Positions 44,898-52,428 of a DNA stretch of 64,000 bases are shown one piece after another; within the stretch, counting starts at the first letter, position 1, and every line of letters begins with the position of its first letter. Below the pieces are notes generated by a model. The model searched no databases. It saw only the letters and a program-made list of their open reading frames with translations, and had not been told where the DNA came from. A program made the position numbers and the translations under genes. This DNA is from an uncultured Pseudoxanthomonas sp. (GTDB lineage Bacteria > Pseudomonadota > Gammaproteobacteria > Xanthomonadales > Xanthomonadaceae), in contig NZ_CAMPJD010000007.1 in the NCBI RefSeq assembly GCF_946886695.1, positions 34,285 to 98,284 of the forward strand, read 5' to 3'.

Positions 44898-46265
44898 TCA
44901 TGCCGTCGCCTCGTCGATCGCCGCGCGGGTGACATCGGCCAGCATCTGCAGTTGCTCTTCGTCCACGCAGTACGGCGGCATCCAGTACAGCACGTCGCCG
45001 AGCGGCCGCAGCACCACGCCGCGGGCCAATGCAGCCCGGTAAGCTTTCAGGCCAACGCGCGCCGTTGCGGGAAAGGGCGTGGCCTTGTTGCCGTCCCGGG
45101 TCAGTTCGAATGCCAGCATCATGCCGGCCTGGCGCACGTCCGCCACGTGGCGGTGCGCGGCCAGCGGCTCGGCCAGTGCCGCCATGGCCCGGGCGGTGGC
45201 GCGATTGCGCGCCAGCACGTCGTCGGCGCGGAAGATGTCCAGCGAGGCCAATGCCGCCGCGCATGCCAGCGGGTTGCCGGTGTAGCTGTGCGAATGCAGG
45301 AAGGCGCGTTCGCGCGCGTCATCGAGGAAGCCATCGTAGATCGTCTCGGTGGCCAGGACAGCAGCCAGTGGCAGGAAGCCGCCGGTCAGCCCCTTCGACA
45401 GGCACAGCAGGTCGGGCATCACGCCGCTCTGCTCGCTGGCGAACAGTGTGCCGGTGCGACCGAAACCCACCGCGATCTCGTCGGCGATCAGGAACGCGCC
45501 GCTGGCGTCGCAGAGTTCGCGCACGCGCACCAGGTAATCCGGGTGGTGCATGCGCATGCCGCCTGCGCACTGCACGCGTGGCTCCACGATCACTGCGCAG
45601 ACTTCGCCCGCGTGCTGGTCCAGCAGGGTCGCCAGCGCTTCCGCAGCGCGCGCGGCGCAGTCGGCCGCCGATTCGCCGGGCTGCGCGAGGTAGGCATCGG
45701 GCGAGGGGGCGAACAGCGCTTCGGTGAGCAGGGGCGCATAGACGCGCCGGTACAGCGGAATGTCGCCCACCGCCAGGGCTCCCAGCGTCTCGCCGTGGTA
45801 GCCATTCTCCAGCGCGATGAACTTGGTACGGCGGTGTTCGCCCCGGTTGTGGAACCAGTGGAACGCCATCTTCAGCGCCACTTCCACGCCGGCAGAGCCG
45901 TTGTCGGCATAGAAGACCTTCGACAGCGGCGTGCGCCCCTGTTGGCGGGGTGCGATCGCGAGCAGGCGTTCGGCCAGTTCCACCGCCGGTGCATGGGTGA
46001 AGCCGGCCAGCATCACCTGCTCCAGGACCATGGCCTGGGTGGCGATGGCGGCGCCGATGCGCGGCTCCGCATGCCCGAACAGGTTGGTCCACCAACTGCT
46101 GACCGCATCCAGGTAACGCGTGCCATCGTGCCCGATGAGCCATGCACCATCACCGCGTGCGATGGGTACCAGCGGCAAGGTGTGCGGGTGTTCACGCATC
46201 TGGGTGCAGGGATGCCACACCACCGACAGATCGCGGGCACGCCAAGCGTCCGCCTCTGCTAGCAT
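44898..46265 (-). CDS. bioA: adenosylmethionine-8-amino-7-oxononanoate aminotransferase
   Basis: A 455-residue class III PLP aminotransferase (DAPA synthase) of biotin synthesis. Visible: the BioA N-terminal WHPCTQM and SSWWTNLFGHAEPRI, the PLP Asp in FLIADEIAVGFGRTG, and the Schiff-base Lys in LCLSKGLTGG. ALENGYHGETLGAL carries the PLP-stacking Tyr. The frame extends to 46331, but homology begins at MLAEADAWRARD, so I chose ATG 46265; ATG 46292 is an alternative. It diverges from nudE across a short spacer. Confidence 0.93.
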   Translation of the reverse strand: MLAEADAWRARDLSVVWHPCTQMREHPHTLPLVPIARGDGAWLIGHDGTRYLDAVSSWWTNLFGHAEPRIGAAIATQAMVLEQVMLAGFTHAPAVELAERLLAIAPRQQGRTPLSKVFYADNGSAGVEVALKMAFHWFHNRGEHRRTKFIALENGYHGETLGALAVGDIPLYRRVYAPLLTEALFAPSPDAYLAQPGESAADCAARAAEALATLLDQHAGEVCAVIVEPRVQCAGGMRMHHPDYLVRVRELCDASGAFLIADEIAVGFGRTGTLFASEQSGVMPDLLCLSKGLTGGFLPLAAVLATETIYDGFLDDARERAFLHSHSYTGNPLACAAALASLDIFRADDVLARNRATARAMAALAEPLAAHRHVADVRQAGMMLAFELTRDGNKATPFPATARVGLKAYRAALARGVVLRPLGDVLYWMPPYCVDEEQLQMLADVTRAAIDEATA

Positions 46266-46366
46266 TCCCGCTTGATGATCCTGTTGTCGCATCCCCACAT
46301 GATATCGGCCCCCACCCCCTTCCGTCGCCACGCCCTGCGTGCCGGGCGTGGACGCCGCGCCGCCGC

Positions 46367-46915
46367 ATGAGCCGTCTCCCCACCATCCACGGCATCACCC
46401 AGCGCGCAGACGGGCCGGACCGGCATGTCGAGGAACTCGACCTGGAGTTCAGCAACGGCGAACGCCGTCGCTACCATCGGCTCCGCGCGCAGGGTCATGG
46501 CGCGGTCGTCGTGGTGCCGATGCAGGACGAGGACACCGTGCTCCTGGTGCGCGAATACGCCGCCGGCATGCACCGTTACGAACTGGGCCTGGTGAAGGGC
46601 CGGATCGATGCCGGCGAAACGCCGGAGCAGGCGGCCGACCGCGAACTGAAGGAAGAAGCCGGCTTCGGTGCGCGCCGTATCGACGTGCTGCGCGCTCTGA
46701 CCCTGGCACCCACTTACATGAGCCACCAGTCCTGGCTGGTGGTGGCGAGAGACCTGTACCCCGAGCGCCTGCCGGGGGATGAACCCGAGGAGTTGGAAGT
46801 AGTGCCCTGGAAGTTGCAAGACCTCGACCAGCTGATGTTGCGCGAGGATTTTTCGGAAGGTCGTTCGCTGGCGGCTCTGTTCATCGCCCGCGAATGGTTG
46901 AAAGAGCGGACATGA
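46367..46915 (+). CDS. nudE: ADP compounds hydrolase NudE (Nudix)
   Basis: A 182-residue Nudix hydrolase acting on ADP-ribose-type dinucleotides. The Nudix box (G-x5-E-x7-REUxEExGU) runs from GLVKGRIDAGE to RELKEEAGF. NudE-type flanks are VVVVPMQDEDTVLLVREYAAG and TLAPTYMSHQSWLVVARDLY. ATG 46367. The TGA stop overlaps the cysQ ATG (ATGA, 46912-46915), so the two are translationally coupled. NudE beside CysQ is a conserved gammaproteobacterial pair. Confidence 0.92.
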   Translation: MSRLPTIHGITQRADGPDRHVEELDLEFSNGERRRYHRLRAQGHGAVVVVPMQDEDTVLLVREYAAGMHRYELGLVKGRIDAGETPEQAADRELKEEAGFGARRIDVLRALTLAPTYMSHQSWLVVARDLYPERLPGDEPEELEVVPWKLQDLDQLMLREDFSEGRSLAALFIAREWLKERT

Positions 46916-47748
46916 GTCGCATGACCGCCGACCTGCACGAAGCCGTCATCGTCATCGCCCGCGAAGCGGGCCAGGCCATCATGGCCGTGTACAAGAACGC
47001 CTTCGATGTGCAGCGCAAGAGTGACGACAGCCCGCTGACCGCCGCCGACATGGCCGCGCACCAGGTCATCGCCGACGGACTGCGCCGGCTGACCCCGCAA
47101 TGGCCGGTGCTGTCGGAAGAAGCCTCCGACATTCCATGGGCCGAGCGCAGCCAGTGGCCGACCTATTGGCTGGTGGACCCGCTGGACGGCACGCGCGAGT
47201 TCATCAAGCGCAATGGCGAGTTCACGGTGAACATCGCGCTGATCGAACAGAACGAGCCCATCTTCGGCGTGGTCCATGCGCCGGTGACCGGCGAGACCTG
47301 GCACGCGCGCCAGGGCCGCAACGCGTATCGACGCGTCGGCGAAGTGGATGCGCAGATCCGCACGCGTGCGCCTGCCAGGGGCACGCTGAAGGTGGCGGCC
47401 AGCCGCTCGCACCGCGACGCGCGCACGCAGGCTTTCCTGGACGGCATGGGCGCGATCGAGGAAGTGTCGCTGGGCTCCTCGCTCAAGTTCTGCCGCATCG
47501 CAGAGGGCACGCTGGACGTCTATCCGCGCTTCGGCCCCACCAGCGAGTGGGACACCGCCGCCGCGCAATGCGTGCTGGAAGCCGCCGGCGGCGCGCTGCT
47601 CGCACCGGATGGACGTGCCTTCCGCTACAACCGCCGCGAGACCCTGCTCAATGGCGATTTCGTGGCGCTGGGCGACATGACGCTGCCGTGGCGCGACTGG
47701 CTGGCACGGGCGCAGGACGGCGACCATGGACATGCCCGCAGCGCCTGA
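46912..47748 (+). CDS. cysQ: 3'(2'),5'-bisphosphate nucleotidase CysQ
   Basis: A 278-residue inositol monophosphatase-superfamily enzyme that hydrolyses PAP, relieving inhibition during sulfate assimilation. Metal site motifs are LSEEASDIP, WLVDPLDGTREF (DPLDGT) and GPTSEWDTAAAQCVLEAAGG. ATG 46912 overlaps the nudE stop; ATG 46894 is in frame but less likely. Its end overlaps the mazG start by 23 bp. Confidence 0.94.
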   Translation: MSRMTADLHEAVIVIAREAGQAIMAVYKNAFDVQRKSDDSPLTAADMAAHQVIADGLRRLTPQWPVLSEEASDIPWAERSQWPTYWLVDPLDGTREFIKRNGEFTVNIALIEQNEPIFGVVHAPVTGETWHARQGRNAYRRVGEVDAQIRTRAPARGTLKVAASRSHRDARTQAFLDGMGAIEEVSLGSSLKFCRIAEGTLDVYPRFGPTSEWDTAAAQCVLEAAGGALLAPDGRAFRYNRRETLLNGDFVALGDMTLPWRDWLARAQDGDHGHARSA

Positions 47749-48565
47749 CGGTGGCATTGCGCGCCTGCTGGGCATCATGGCCCGGTTGCGCAATCCCGAA
47801 GGCGGTTGCCCGTGGGACCTGGAGCAGGACTTCACCTCGATCGCGCCCTACACGATCGAGGAAGCGTACGAAGTCGCCGACGCGATCGACCGCAATGACC
47901 TGCCGGCACTGAAGGACGAACTCGGCGACCTGCTGCTGCAGGTCGTCTTCCATGCGCAGATGGCGGACGAACAGGGTGCGTTCGCGTTCGAGGACGTGGT
48001 CAATGCCATCTGCGACAAGATGGTGAGGCGGCATCCGCATGTCTTCGGCCCTTCTACGGACCCAGGACAGGCTGCTTCGTTCGCCGATGCGGAAGCGCAG
48101 ACCGTCAACTGGGAAGCGATCAAGGCCGCCGAGCGCAAGGCCGCCGGCGAGGAAGACGCCTCGGCGCTGGCCGGTGTTTCGCGCGGGTTGCCGGAGTGGC
48201 AACGCGCGGTGAAGCTGCAATCGCGCGCGGCCCGCGTGGGCTTCGACTGGCCGGATACCGCGCCGGTGATCGACAAGCTGCACGAGGAGATTGATGAGGT
48301 GCGCGTCGAGCTCGCCGCCGTGCCCTCGCCCGAGCGGGACGTGCGGTTGGAAGACGAGATCGGCGACCTGCTGTTCGTCGCCGCCAATCTTGCGCGTCAC
48401 GCCAAGGTGGACGTGGGTGGCGCGCTGCGTCGCGCCAACCTGAAGTTCGAGCGGCGCTTCCGTGCGATGGAGGCGCTGGCCGCCGAAGACAGGACCACGA
48501 TGTCCGCGCTGACCCTGGAGCAGCAGGAAGCGCTGTGGGCGCGGGTCAAGCAGCAGGGCGTGTAG
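47726..48565 (+). CDS. mazG: nucleoside triphosphate pyrophosphohydrolase MazG
   Basis: A 279-residue protein with two MazG domains. The N-terminal one has the ExxE-type metal site in YTIEEAYEVADAI and LKDELGDLLLQVVFHAQMA. The second has KLHEEIDEVRVEL and LEDEIGDLLFVAANLARH. It degrades NTPs and, in E. coli, affects ppGpp levels. Slightly longer than E. coli MazG (263). It overlaps cysQ by 23 bp. The TAG stop (48563-48565) is supplied by the left arm of a REPIN, so the last few residues may derive from the repeat insertion. Confidence 0.93.
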   Translation: MDMPAAPDGGIARLLGIMARLRNPEGGCPWDLEQDFTSIAPYTIEEAYEVADAIDRNDLPALKDELGDLLLQVVFHAQMADEQGAFAFEDVVNAICDKMVRRHPHVFGPSTDPGQAASFADAEAQTVNWEAIKAAERKAAGEEDASALAGVSRGLPEWQRAVKLQSRAARVGFDWPDTAPVIDKLHEEIDEVRVELAAVPSPERDVRLEDEIGDLLFVAANLARHAKVDVGGALRRANLKFERRFRAMEALAAEDRTTMSALTLEQQEALWARVKQQGV

Positions 48566-48618
48566 GAGGGGCTTCAGCCCCGACCGCGCAAGGCATCGGG
48601 GCTGAAGCCCCTCCTACA
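48561..48618. repeat. perfect REPIN-like palindrome after mazG
   Basis: A 23-bp perfect inverted repeat (48561-48583 and 48596-48618) with a 12-nt loop. Each arm begins TGTAGGAGGGG and contains its own hairpin, GGGGCTTCAGCCCC. The arm heads are GTAGG, as in RAYT-mobilised REP elements. The left arm provides the mazG stop codon; the right arm ends 8 bp before the next gene's ATG. It could also act as a transcription attenuator or mRNA 3' barrier. Confidence 0.8.
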
Positions 48619-48626
48619 GGGATCCC

Positions 48627-48950
48627 ATGAAGACCTTGCTGCTCTTCCTGTTGACCGCGCTGGCCGAGATCGTCGGTTGCTACCTCCCGTACATCTGGTT
48701 GCGCAAGAGCGGGAGCATCTGGCTGCTGGTACCGGCTGCGGCCAGCCTGGCGCTGTTCGCCTGGCTGCTGACCTTGCATCCCACGGCGTCCGGCCGGGTC
48801 TATGCGGCTTATGGCGGCGTCTACGTCACCGTCGCCATTTTCTGGCTGTGGGCGGTGGACGCAGTGAAGCCGACCCGCTGGGACCTGCTGGGCGCCGGCT
48901 TGTGCCTGGCCGGCATGGCGGTGATCATGTTCGCGCCACGCGCTGCCTGA
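48627..48950 (+). CDS. YnfA/UPF0060 family membrane protein
   Basis: A 107-residue inner-membrane protein with four predicted helices. Family hallmarks are [19 protein letters not shown] at the start, [20 protein letters not shown], and [20 protein letters not shown] near the end. YnfA belongs to the drug/metabolite transporter superfamily (small multidrug resistance-like); its substrate here is unknown. The ATG at 48627 is only 8 bp after the REPIN, so initiation may be influenced by that hairpin. Confidence 0.88.
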   Translation: MKTLLLFLLTALAEIVGCYLPYIWLRKSGSIWLLVPAAASLALFAWLLTLHPTASGRVYAAYGGVYVTVAIFWLWAVDAVKPTRWDLLGAGLCLAGMAVIMFAPRAA

Positions 48951-48966
48951 CCCTGTGGGAGGGGAC

Positions 48967-49269
48967 ATGAGCCGCTTCGCCAGTTTCCGCGAGTTCTATC
49001 CGTTCTACCTGGGCGAACACAGCAACCGCACCTCGCGCCGCCTGCACTTCATCGGCAGCTGCGGCGTGCTGGCCCTGCTCGTGCTGGCCATCGTCGAGCG
49101 CAACGCCTGGTGGCTGCTGGCCGCATTGTTCTGCGGCTATGGATTCGCTTGGGTCGGCCACTTCTTCTTCGAGAAGAACCGGCCCGCCACCTTCAAGCAT
49201 CCGTTCTATTCCTTCGCCGGCGACTGGGTGATGTTCAAGGACATCCTCACCGGCAAGATCCGGTTCTGA
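48967..49269 (+). CDS. DUF962/Mpo1-like membrane protein
   Basis: A 100-residue membrane protein. The pattern FYPFYLGEHSNRTSRRLHFIG at the N-terminus and GYGFAWVGHFFFEKNRPATF, then KHPFYSFAGDWVMF, is characteristic of the DUF962 (Mpo1-like) family. Its conserved His residues (EHSN, RLHF, VGHFF, KHPF) are proposed iron ligands in the yeast dioxygenase Mpo1. Two hydrophobic segments lie near 30-63. ATG 48967 follows GGGAGGGG. The bacterial function is not established. Confidence 0.85.
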   Translation: MSRFASFREFYPFYLGEHSNRTSRRLHFIGSCGVLALLVLAIVERNAWWLLAALFCGYGFAWVGHFFFEKNRPATFKHPFYSFAGDWVMFKDILTGKIRF

Positions 49270-49276
49270 GCGGCGC

Positions 49277-49819
49277 ATGAGCCGCGTGGTCCGCCACACC
49301 GTCCACGCCGTCGCGCTGTTGGTCGGGGTGCCGTTGGCCGGACTGTTCGCGTACGACTGGGCGGCAGTCAGGCCGCATGTCGCCGAGGTCGAGGTGCTGC
49401 TTGCAAGGGCGGAACCCCTGGAGGCATCGCCTCCGCAGCTCGTTCGCGACCTCATCGATGCGGGAGTGGCTTCGCCAGACGCCTACGGAGCACGTCTCGC
49501 GCTGGTGCACGTGGATGGCGCGGACAGGCGCAGTGTGGTGGGCCGGCACGTGCGCGAACTGCTCTGGCGGTTCCTGCTGCCGCTGCACCTGGACGACTCC
49601 GCGATGTATGGCCTCATCGTGTCCCAGGCCTGCAATGGTACTGACCGTGGCCTGGCGGCACTCGCGCGACGCGAACAACGCAAGTCCCTCGATGCCTTGT
49701 CGCCCCTCGAAGCGGCGCGCACCGTCGCCGTCATCAAGGGTTCCTACGTGTTGCGGGACCACCGGCGGCTGGAAGCGCGTGCCGAGTGGCTGCTGGCCCG
49801 CACCGGACACGCCCGTTGA
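49277..49819 (+). CDS. GT51 transglycosylase-like protein without a visible catalytic Glu
   Basis: A 180-residue protein with one N-terminal membrane helix (residues ~8-27). The C-terminal half, GLAALARREQRKSLDALSPL and RTVAVIKGSYVLRDHRRL, parallels the helix-rich end of GT51 peptidoglycan transglycosylases (AA-x-yF-K-x-L-x-x-Lt-x-x-EaA). The segment PLEASPPQLVRDLIDAGVAS parallels the stretch that carries the catalytic Glu (A-x-x-AED-x-R-F), but here reads DAGVAS with no Glu. I infer a degenerate, probably non-catalytic relative, shorter than MtgA (~240). It follows the DUF962 gene by 7 bp. The family assignment is tentative. Confidence 0.5.
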   Translation: MSRVVRHTVHAVALLVGVPLAGLFAYDWAAVRPHVAEVEVLLARAEPLEASPPQLVRDLIDAGVASPDAYGARLALVHVDGADRRSVVGRHVRELLWRFLLPLHLDDSAMYGLIVSQACNGTDRGLAALARREQRKSLDALSPLEAARTVAVIKGSYVLRDHRRLEARAEWLLARTGHAR

Positions 49820-49838
49820 CCACCGGTGACGAGCGACC

Positions 49839-50177
49839 TCACTCGTAGAACATCAGGAATGCCGCGACCACGATCAGCGCGAAGGCGGCGTAGTGGTTCC
49901 ATTTCAGTGGCTGGCCCAAGTACCAGGTGCTGAAGCCCGCGAAGACCAGCAGGGTCAGGATCTCCTGGATCGTCTTCAACTGCACGACCGAATAGACCGC
50001 ACTGCCCATGCGGTTGGCCGGGACCATCAGTGTGTACTCGAAGAAGGCGATGCCCCAGCTGGCCAGGATCGCGACGAACAGCGGCGAGGACTTGTACTTC
50101 AGGTGTCCGTACCAGGCGAAGGTCATGAAGACGTTGGAGGCCAGCAGCAGGAAGAGGGGGAGAACGCGTTCGATCAT
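49839..50177 (-). CDS. DMT-superfamily small membrane protein (DUF486)
   Basis: A 112-residue protein with four hydrophobic helices. The pattern LLLASNVFMTFAWYGHLK, SWGIAFFEYTLMVPANRMG and QLKTIQEILTLLVFAGFS is typical of DUF486 proteins, small DMT-like membrane proteins of unknown substrate. ATG 50177. It converges with the previous gene at a 19-bp gap. Confidence 0.88.
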   Translation of the reverse strand: MIERVLPLFLLLASNVFMTFAWYGHLKYKSSPLFVAILASWGIAFFEYTLMVPANRMGSAVYSVVQLKTIQEILTLLVFAGFSTWYLGQPLKWNHYAAFALIVVAAFLMFYE

Positions 50178-50305
50178 GGCGGAGCCGTCGGGGAGGGATG
50201 GCGAAGCCTAATCCCAACTGCGGGCTGAATGGAGCAGCGACCTTCACATGATGTCTACCGGTGCCCGGGTAGTTTCACAAACCTGAAGCCTCTCAAGGAG
50301 TTGTC

Positions 50306-51007
50306 ATGCGACACAGTCAGGAAACCGCAGGTCTGGTGCTGGTGGTGGAAGACAACCGGAACATCTCGGAGATGATCGGTGAGTATCTCGAAGGCCGGGG
50401 TTTCGAGGTCGATTACGCCACCGATGGCCTGGATGGTTACCGGCTGGCGGTGGAGAACAGCTACGACGTGCTGGTGCTGGACCTGATGCTGCCACGCCTG
50501 GACGGGATGGAAGTCTGCAAGCGCCTGCGCACCGAGGCCCGCAAATCCACGCCGGTGCTCATGCTCACCGCGCGCGATACCCTGGACGACAAGCTGACCG
50601 GCCTGAGTTCCGGTGCCGACGACTACCTCACCAAGCCTTTCGCCATCCAGGAACTGGAGGCCCGGCTCCGCGCGCTGATCCGCCGCGAGCGCCGCCAGGT
50701 GGGTGCCGAAGTGCTGAAGGTCGCGGACCTGGTGCTGGACCCGGTCAGCATGCGCGCCACCCGCGGCGGCACCGAGCTGATGCTGTCGCCGATCGGCCTG
50801 CGCCTGCTCACCATCCTGATGCGTGAATCGCCGCGCGTGGTGACCCGACAGGAGATCGAACGCGAGATCTGGGGCAATGGCCTGCCGGATTCGGACACGC
50901 TCCGCAGCCATCTGTACAACCTGCGCAAAGTGATCGACAAGCCGTTCGACAAGCCGCTGCTGCATACGGTGCAGAGCGCGGGCTACCGCATCGCGGACAT
51001 CGGCTGA
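50306..51007 (+). CDS. OmpR-family response regulator
   Basis: A 233-residue two-domain regulator. The receiver has acidic residues in VVEDN, phospho-acceptor D59 (VLVLDLMLPRLDG), and Lys in YLTKPF. The C-terminal winged helix has SPIGLRLLTILMRESPRVVT, then DSDTLRSHLYNLRKVIDKP. It is paired with the sensor kinase 53 bp downstream and lies upstream of the MacAB-type efflux operon, which it may regulate (inference). The AT-rich 128-bp upstream gap probably holds the promoter; no defined operator was recognised. Confidence 0.92.
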   Translation: MRHSQETAGLVLVVEDNRNISEMIGEYLEGRGFEVDYATDGLDGYRLAVENSYDVLVLDLMLPRLDGMEVCKRLRTEARKSTPVLMLTARDTLDDKLTGLSSGADDYLTKPFAIQELEARLRALIRRERRQVGAEVLKVADLVLDPVSMRATRGGTELMLSPIGLRLLTILMRESPRVVTRQEIEREIWGNGLPDSDTLRSHLYNLRKVIDKPFDKPLLHTVQSAGYRIADIG

Positions 51008-51060
51008 TCCGACCGTCGGGCGCGCGCGTCATAATCCCGTCCTCGCCCGACGACACGCCG

Positions 51061-52332
51061 ATGCGCCACGGCCTGCCCCGAAAACTCAGGATCGCCTTCA
51101 TCCTGCAGGCCGTGATGGTCAGCCTGGCCATCGTGCTGGGCGTGTACCTGATCTCCGCGGTGATCAAGCACAGCCTGATGAATACCGCGCTTCAGGAGGA
51201 GGCGACGCACTTCTGGGAGCTGTACAGCGCCAGCACCGCGCAACCTCCGCCCAATACCCACAACCTGCGCGGCTACCTGGTAGTGAAGGGGCACTCCAAC
51301 CTCGTGCTGCCGGAGAACCTGCGCAACCTCGCGCCCGGGTTCCACGAGCTGAAGCAGGACGACCAACTGGTGCTGGTGGATGAGGAGCCCGCGGGTCGCC
51401 TCTACCTGGTGTTCCTGCGCTCCCAGGCCGAACGGCTGGCGTTCTACTTCGGCACGGTGCCGATCATCATGACGCTGGTGGCGATCTACCTGGTGTCCTG
51501 GCTGACGTATCGCGCCTCCAAGCGGCTGGTCTCCCCGGTCAGCTGGCTCGCGCGGCAGGTGGCGGAATGGGATCCGCGCCGCCCTGATGTCAGCGTGCTG
51601 GCCCCTGATCGGCTTCCCAACGATGTGCAGGGTGAAGCACGGCAGCTGGCTTCCGCATTGCACGGGCTGGCGCAGCGCGTAAGTGCGCACGTGGCCCGCG
51701 AGCGCGACTTCACCCGCGACGCCAGCCATGAATTGCGAACGCCGTTGACCGTGATCCGCGTAGCCACCGACATGGGCATGGCCGAGGACGCGCCGCCACG
51801 CGTCGTGCGTGCGCTGCAGCGCATCCAGCGCGCCGGCCGCGACATGGAGGCGGTGATCGACGCGTTCCTGATCCTGGCCCGTGAGGCCGAGGTCGAACCG
51901 CAGAGCGAGGACTTCGACGTTGCCGATATCGTCATGGACGAGGCCGAGAATGCTCGCACCCTGTTGTTGAACAAGCCGGTGGACCTGGAGGTCACCCTGC
52001 ACGCACGGCCGAGGCTCCACGCGCCACCTAGGGTGTTCCAGGTGGTGGTCAGCAACCTGCTGCGCAATGCGTGTGCGTACACCGACCGGGGCCGCATAGA
52101 CGTCGTGCTGGAGCCGGACCGCGTGATCGTGCGCGATACCGGTATCGGCATGTCGGCCGAATCGATGACACGGGTGTTCGAACCGTTCTATCGCGCAGAC
52201 CCCACGCGTCCGCATGGCAGCGGCCTGGGCCTGTCCATCGTCAGCCGGCTGTGCGACCGCTTCGGCTGGAAGATCGAGCTGGACAGCGAGCCGGGTCACG
52301 GAACCACCGCGACGATCCGCTTCGTTCCTTAA
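51061..52332 (+). CDS. sensor histidine kinase
   Basis: A 423-residue inner-membrane kinase. Two transmembrane helices (residues ~12-35 and ~130-150) enclose a ~95-residue periplasmic domain. Then come a linker, the HisKA domain with H223 in DASHELRTPLTVIR, and an HATPase_c domain with N-box NLLRNACAYTD, DTGIGMS and GSGLGLSIV. The ligand is unknown. It forms a two-gene unit with the regulator upstream and sits ahead of the macA-like gene by ~96 bp. Confidence 0.92.
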   Translation: MRHGLPRKLRIAFILQAVMVSLAIVLGVYLISAVIKHSLMNTALQEEATHFWELYSASTAQPPPNTHNLRGYLVVKGHSNLVLPENLRNLAPGFHELKQDDQLVLVDEEPAGRLYLVFLRSQAERLAFYFGTVPIIMTLVAIYLVSWLTYRASKRLVSPVSWLARQVAEWDPRRPDVSVLAPDRLPNDVQGEARQLASALHGLAQRVSAHVARERDFTRDASHELRTPLTVIRVATDMGMAEDAPPRVVRALQRIQRAGRDMEAVIDAFLILAREAEVEPQSEDFDVADIVMDEAENARTLLLNKPVDLEVTLHARPRLHAPPRVFQVVVSNLLRNACAYTDRGRIDVVLEPDRVIVRDTGIGMSAESMTRVFEPFYRADPTRPHGSGLGLSIVSRLCDRFGWKIELDSEPGHGTTATIRFVP

Positions 52333-52428
52333 TCCATACCGGGACTGACCGGCGACGCAGACTGTCAACCACATCGCCTCCCAGGCGTTCCCTTGCACGA
52401 CTCCCCACCTTCCGAGCCGACTCACTGC

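Noticed and set aside
50306..52332. Naming the two-component pair as RaxRH, ColRS or PhoPQ
   Set aside because: Only generic OmpR-regulator and HisKA motifs are visible; nothing in the sensor domain or neighbourhood is specific to one of these systems.
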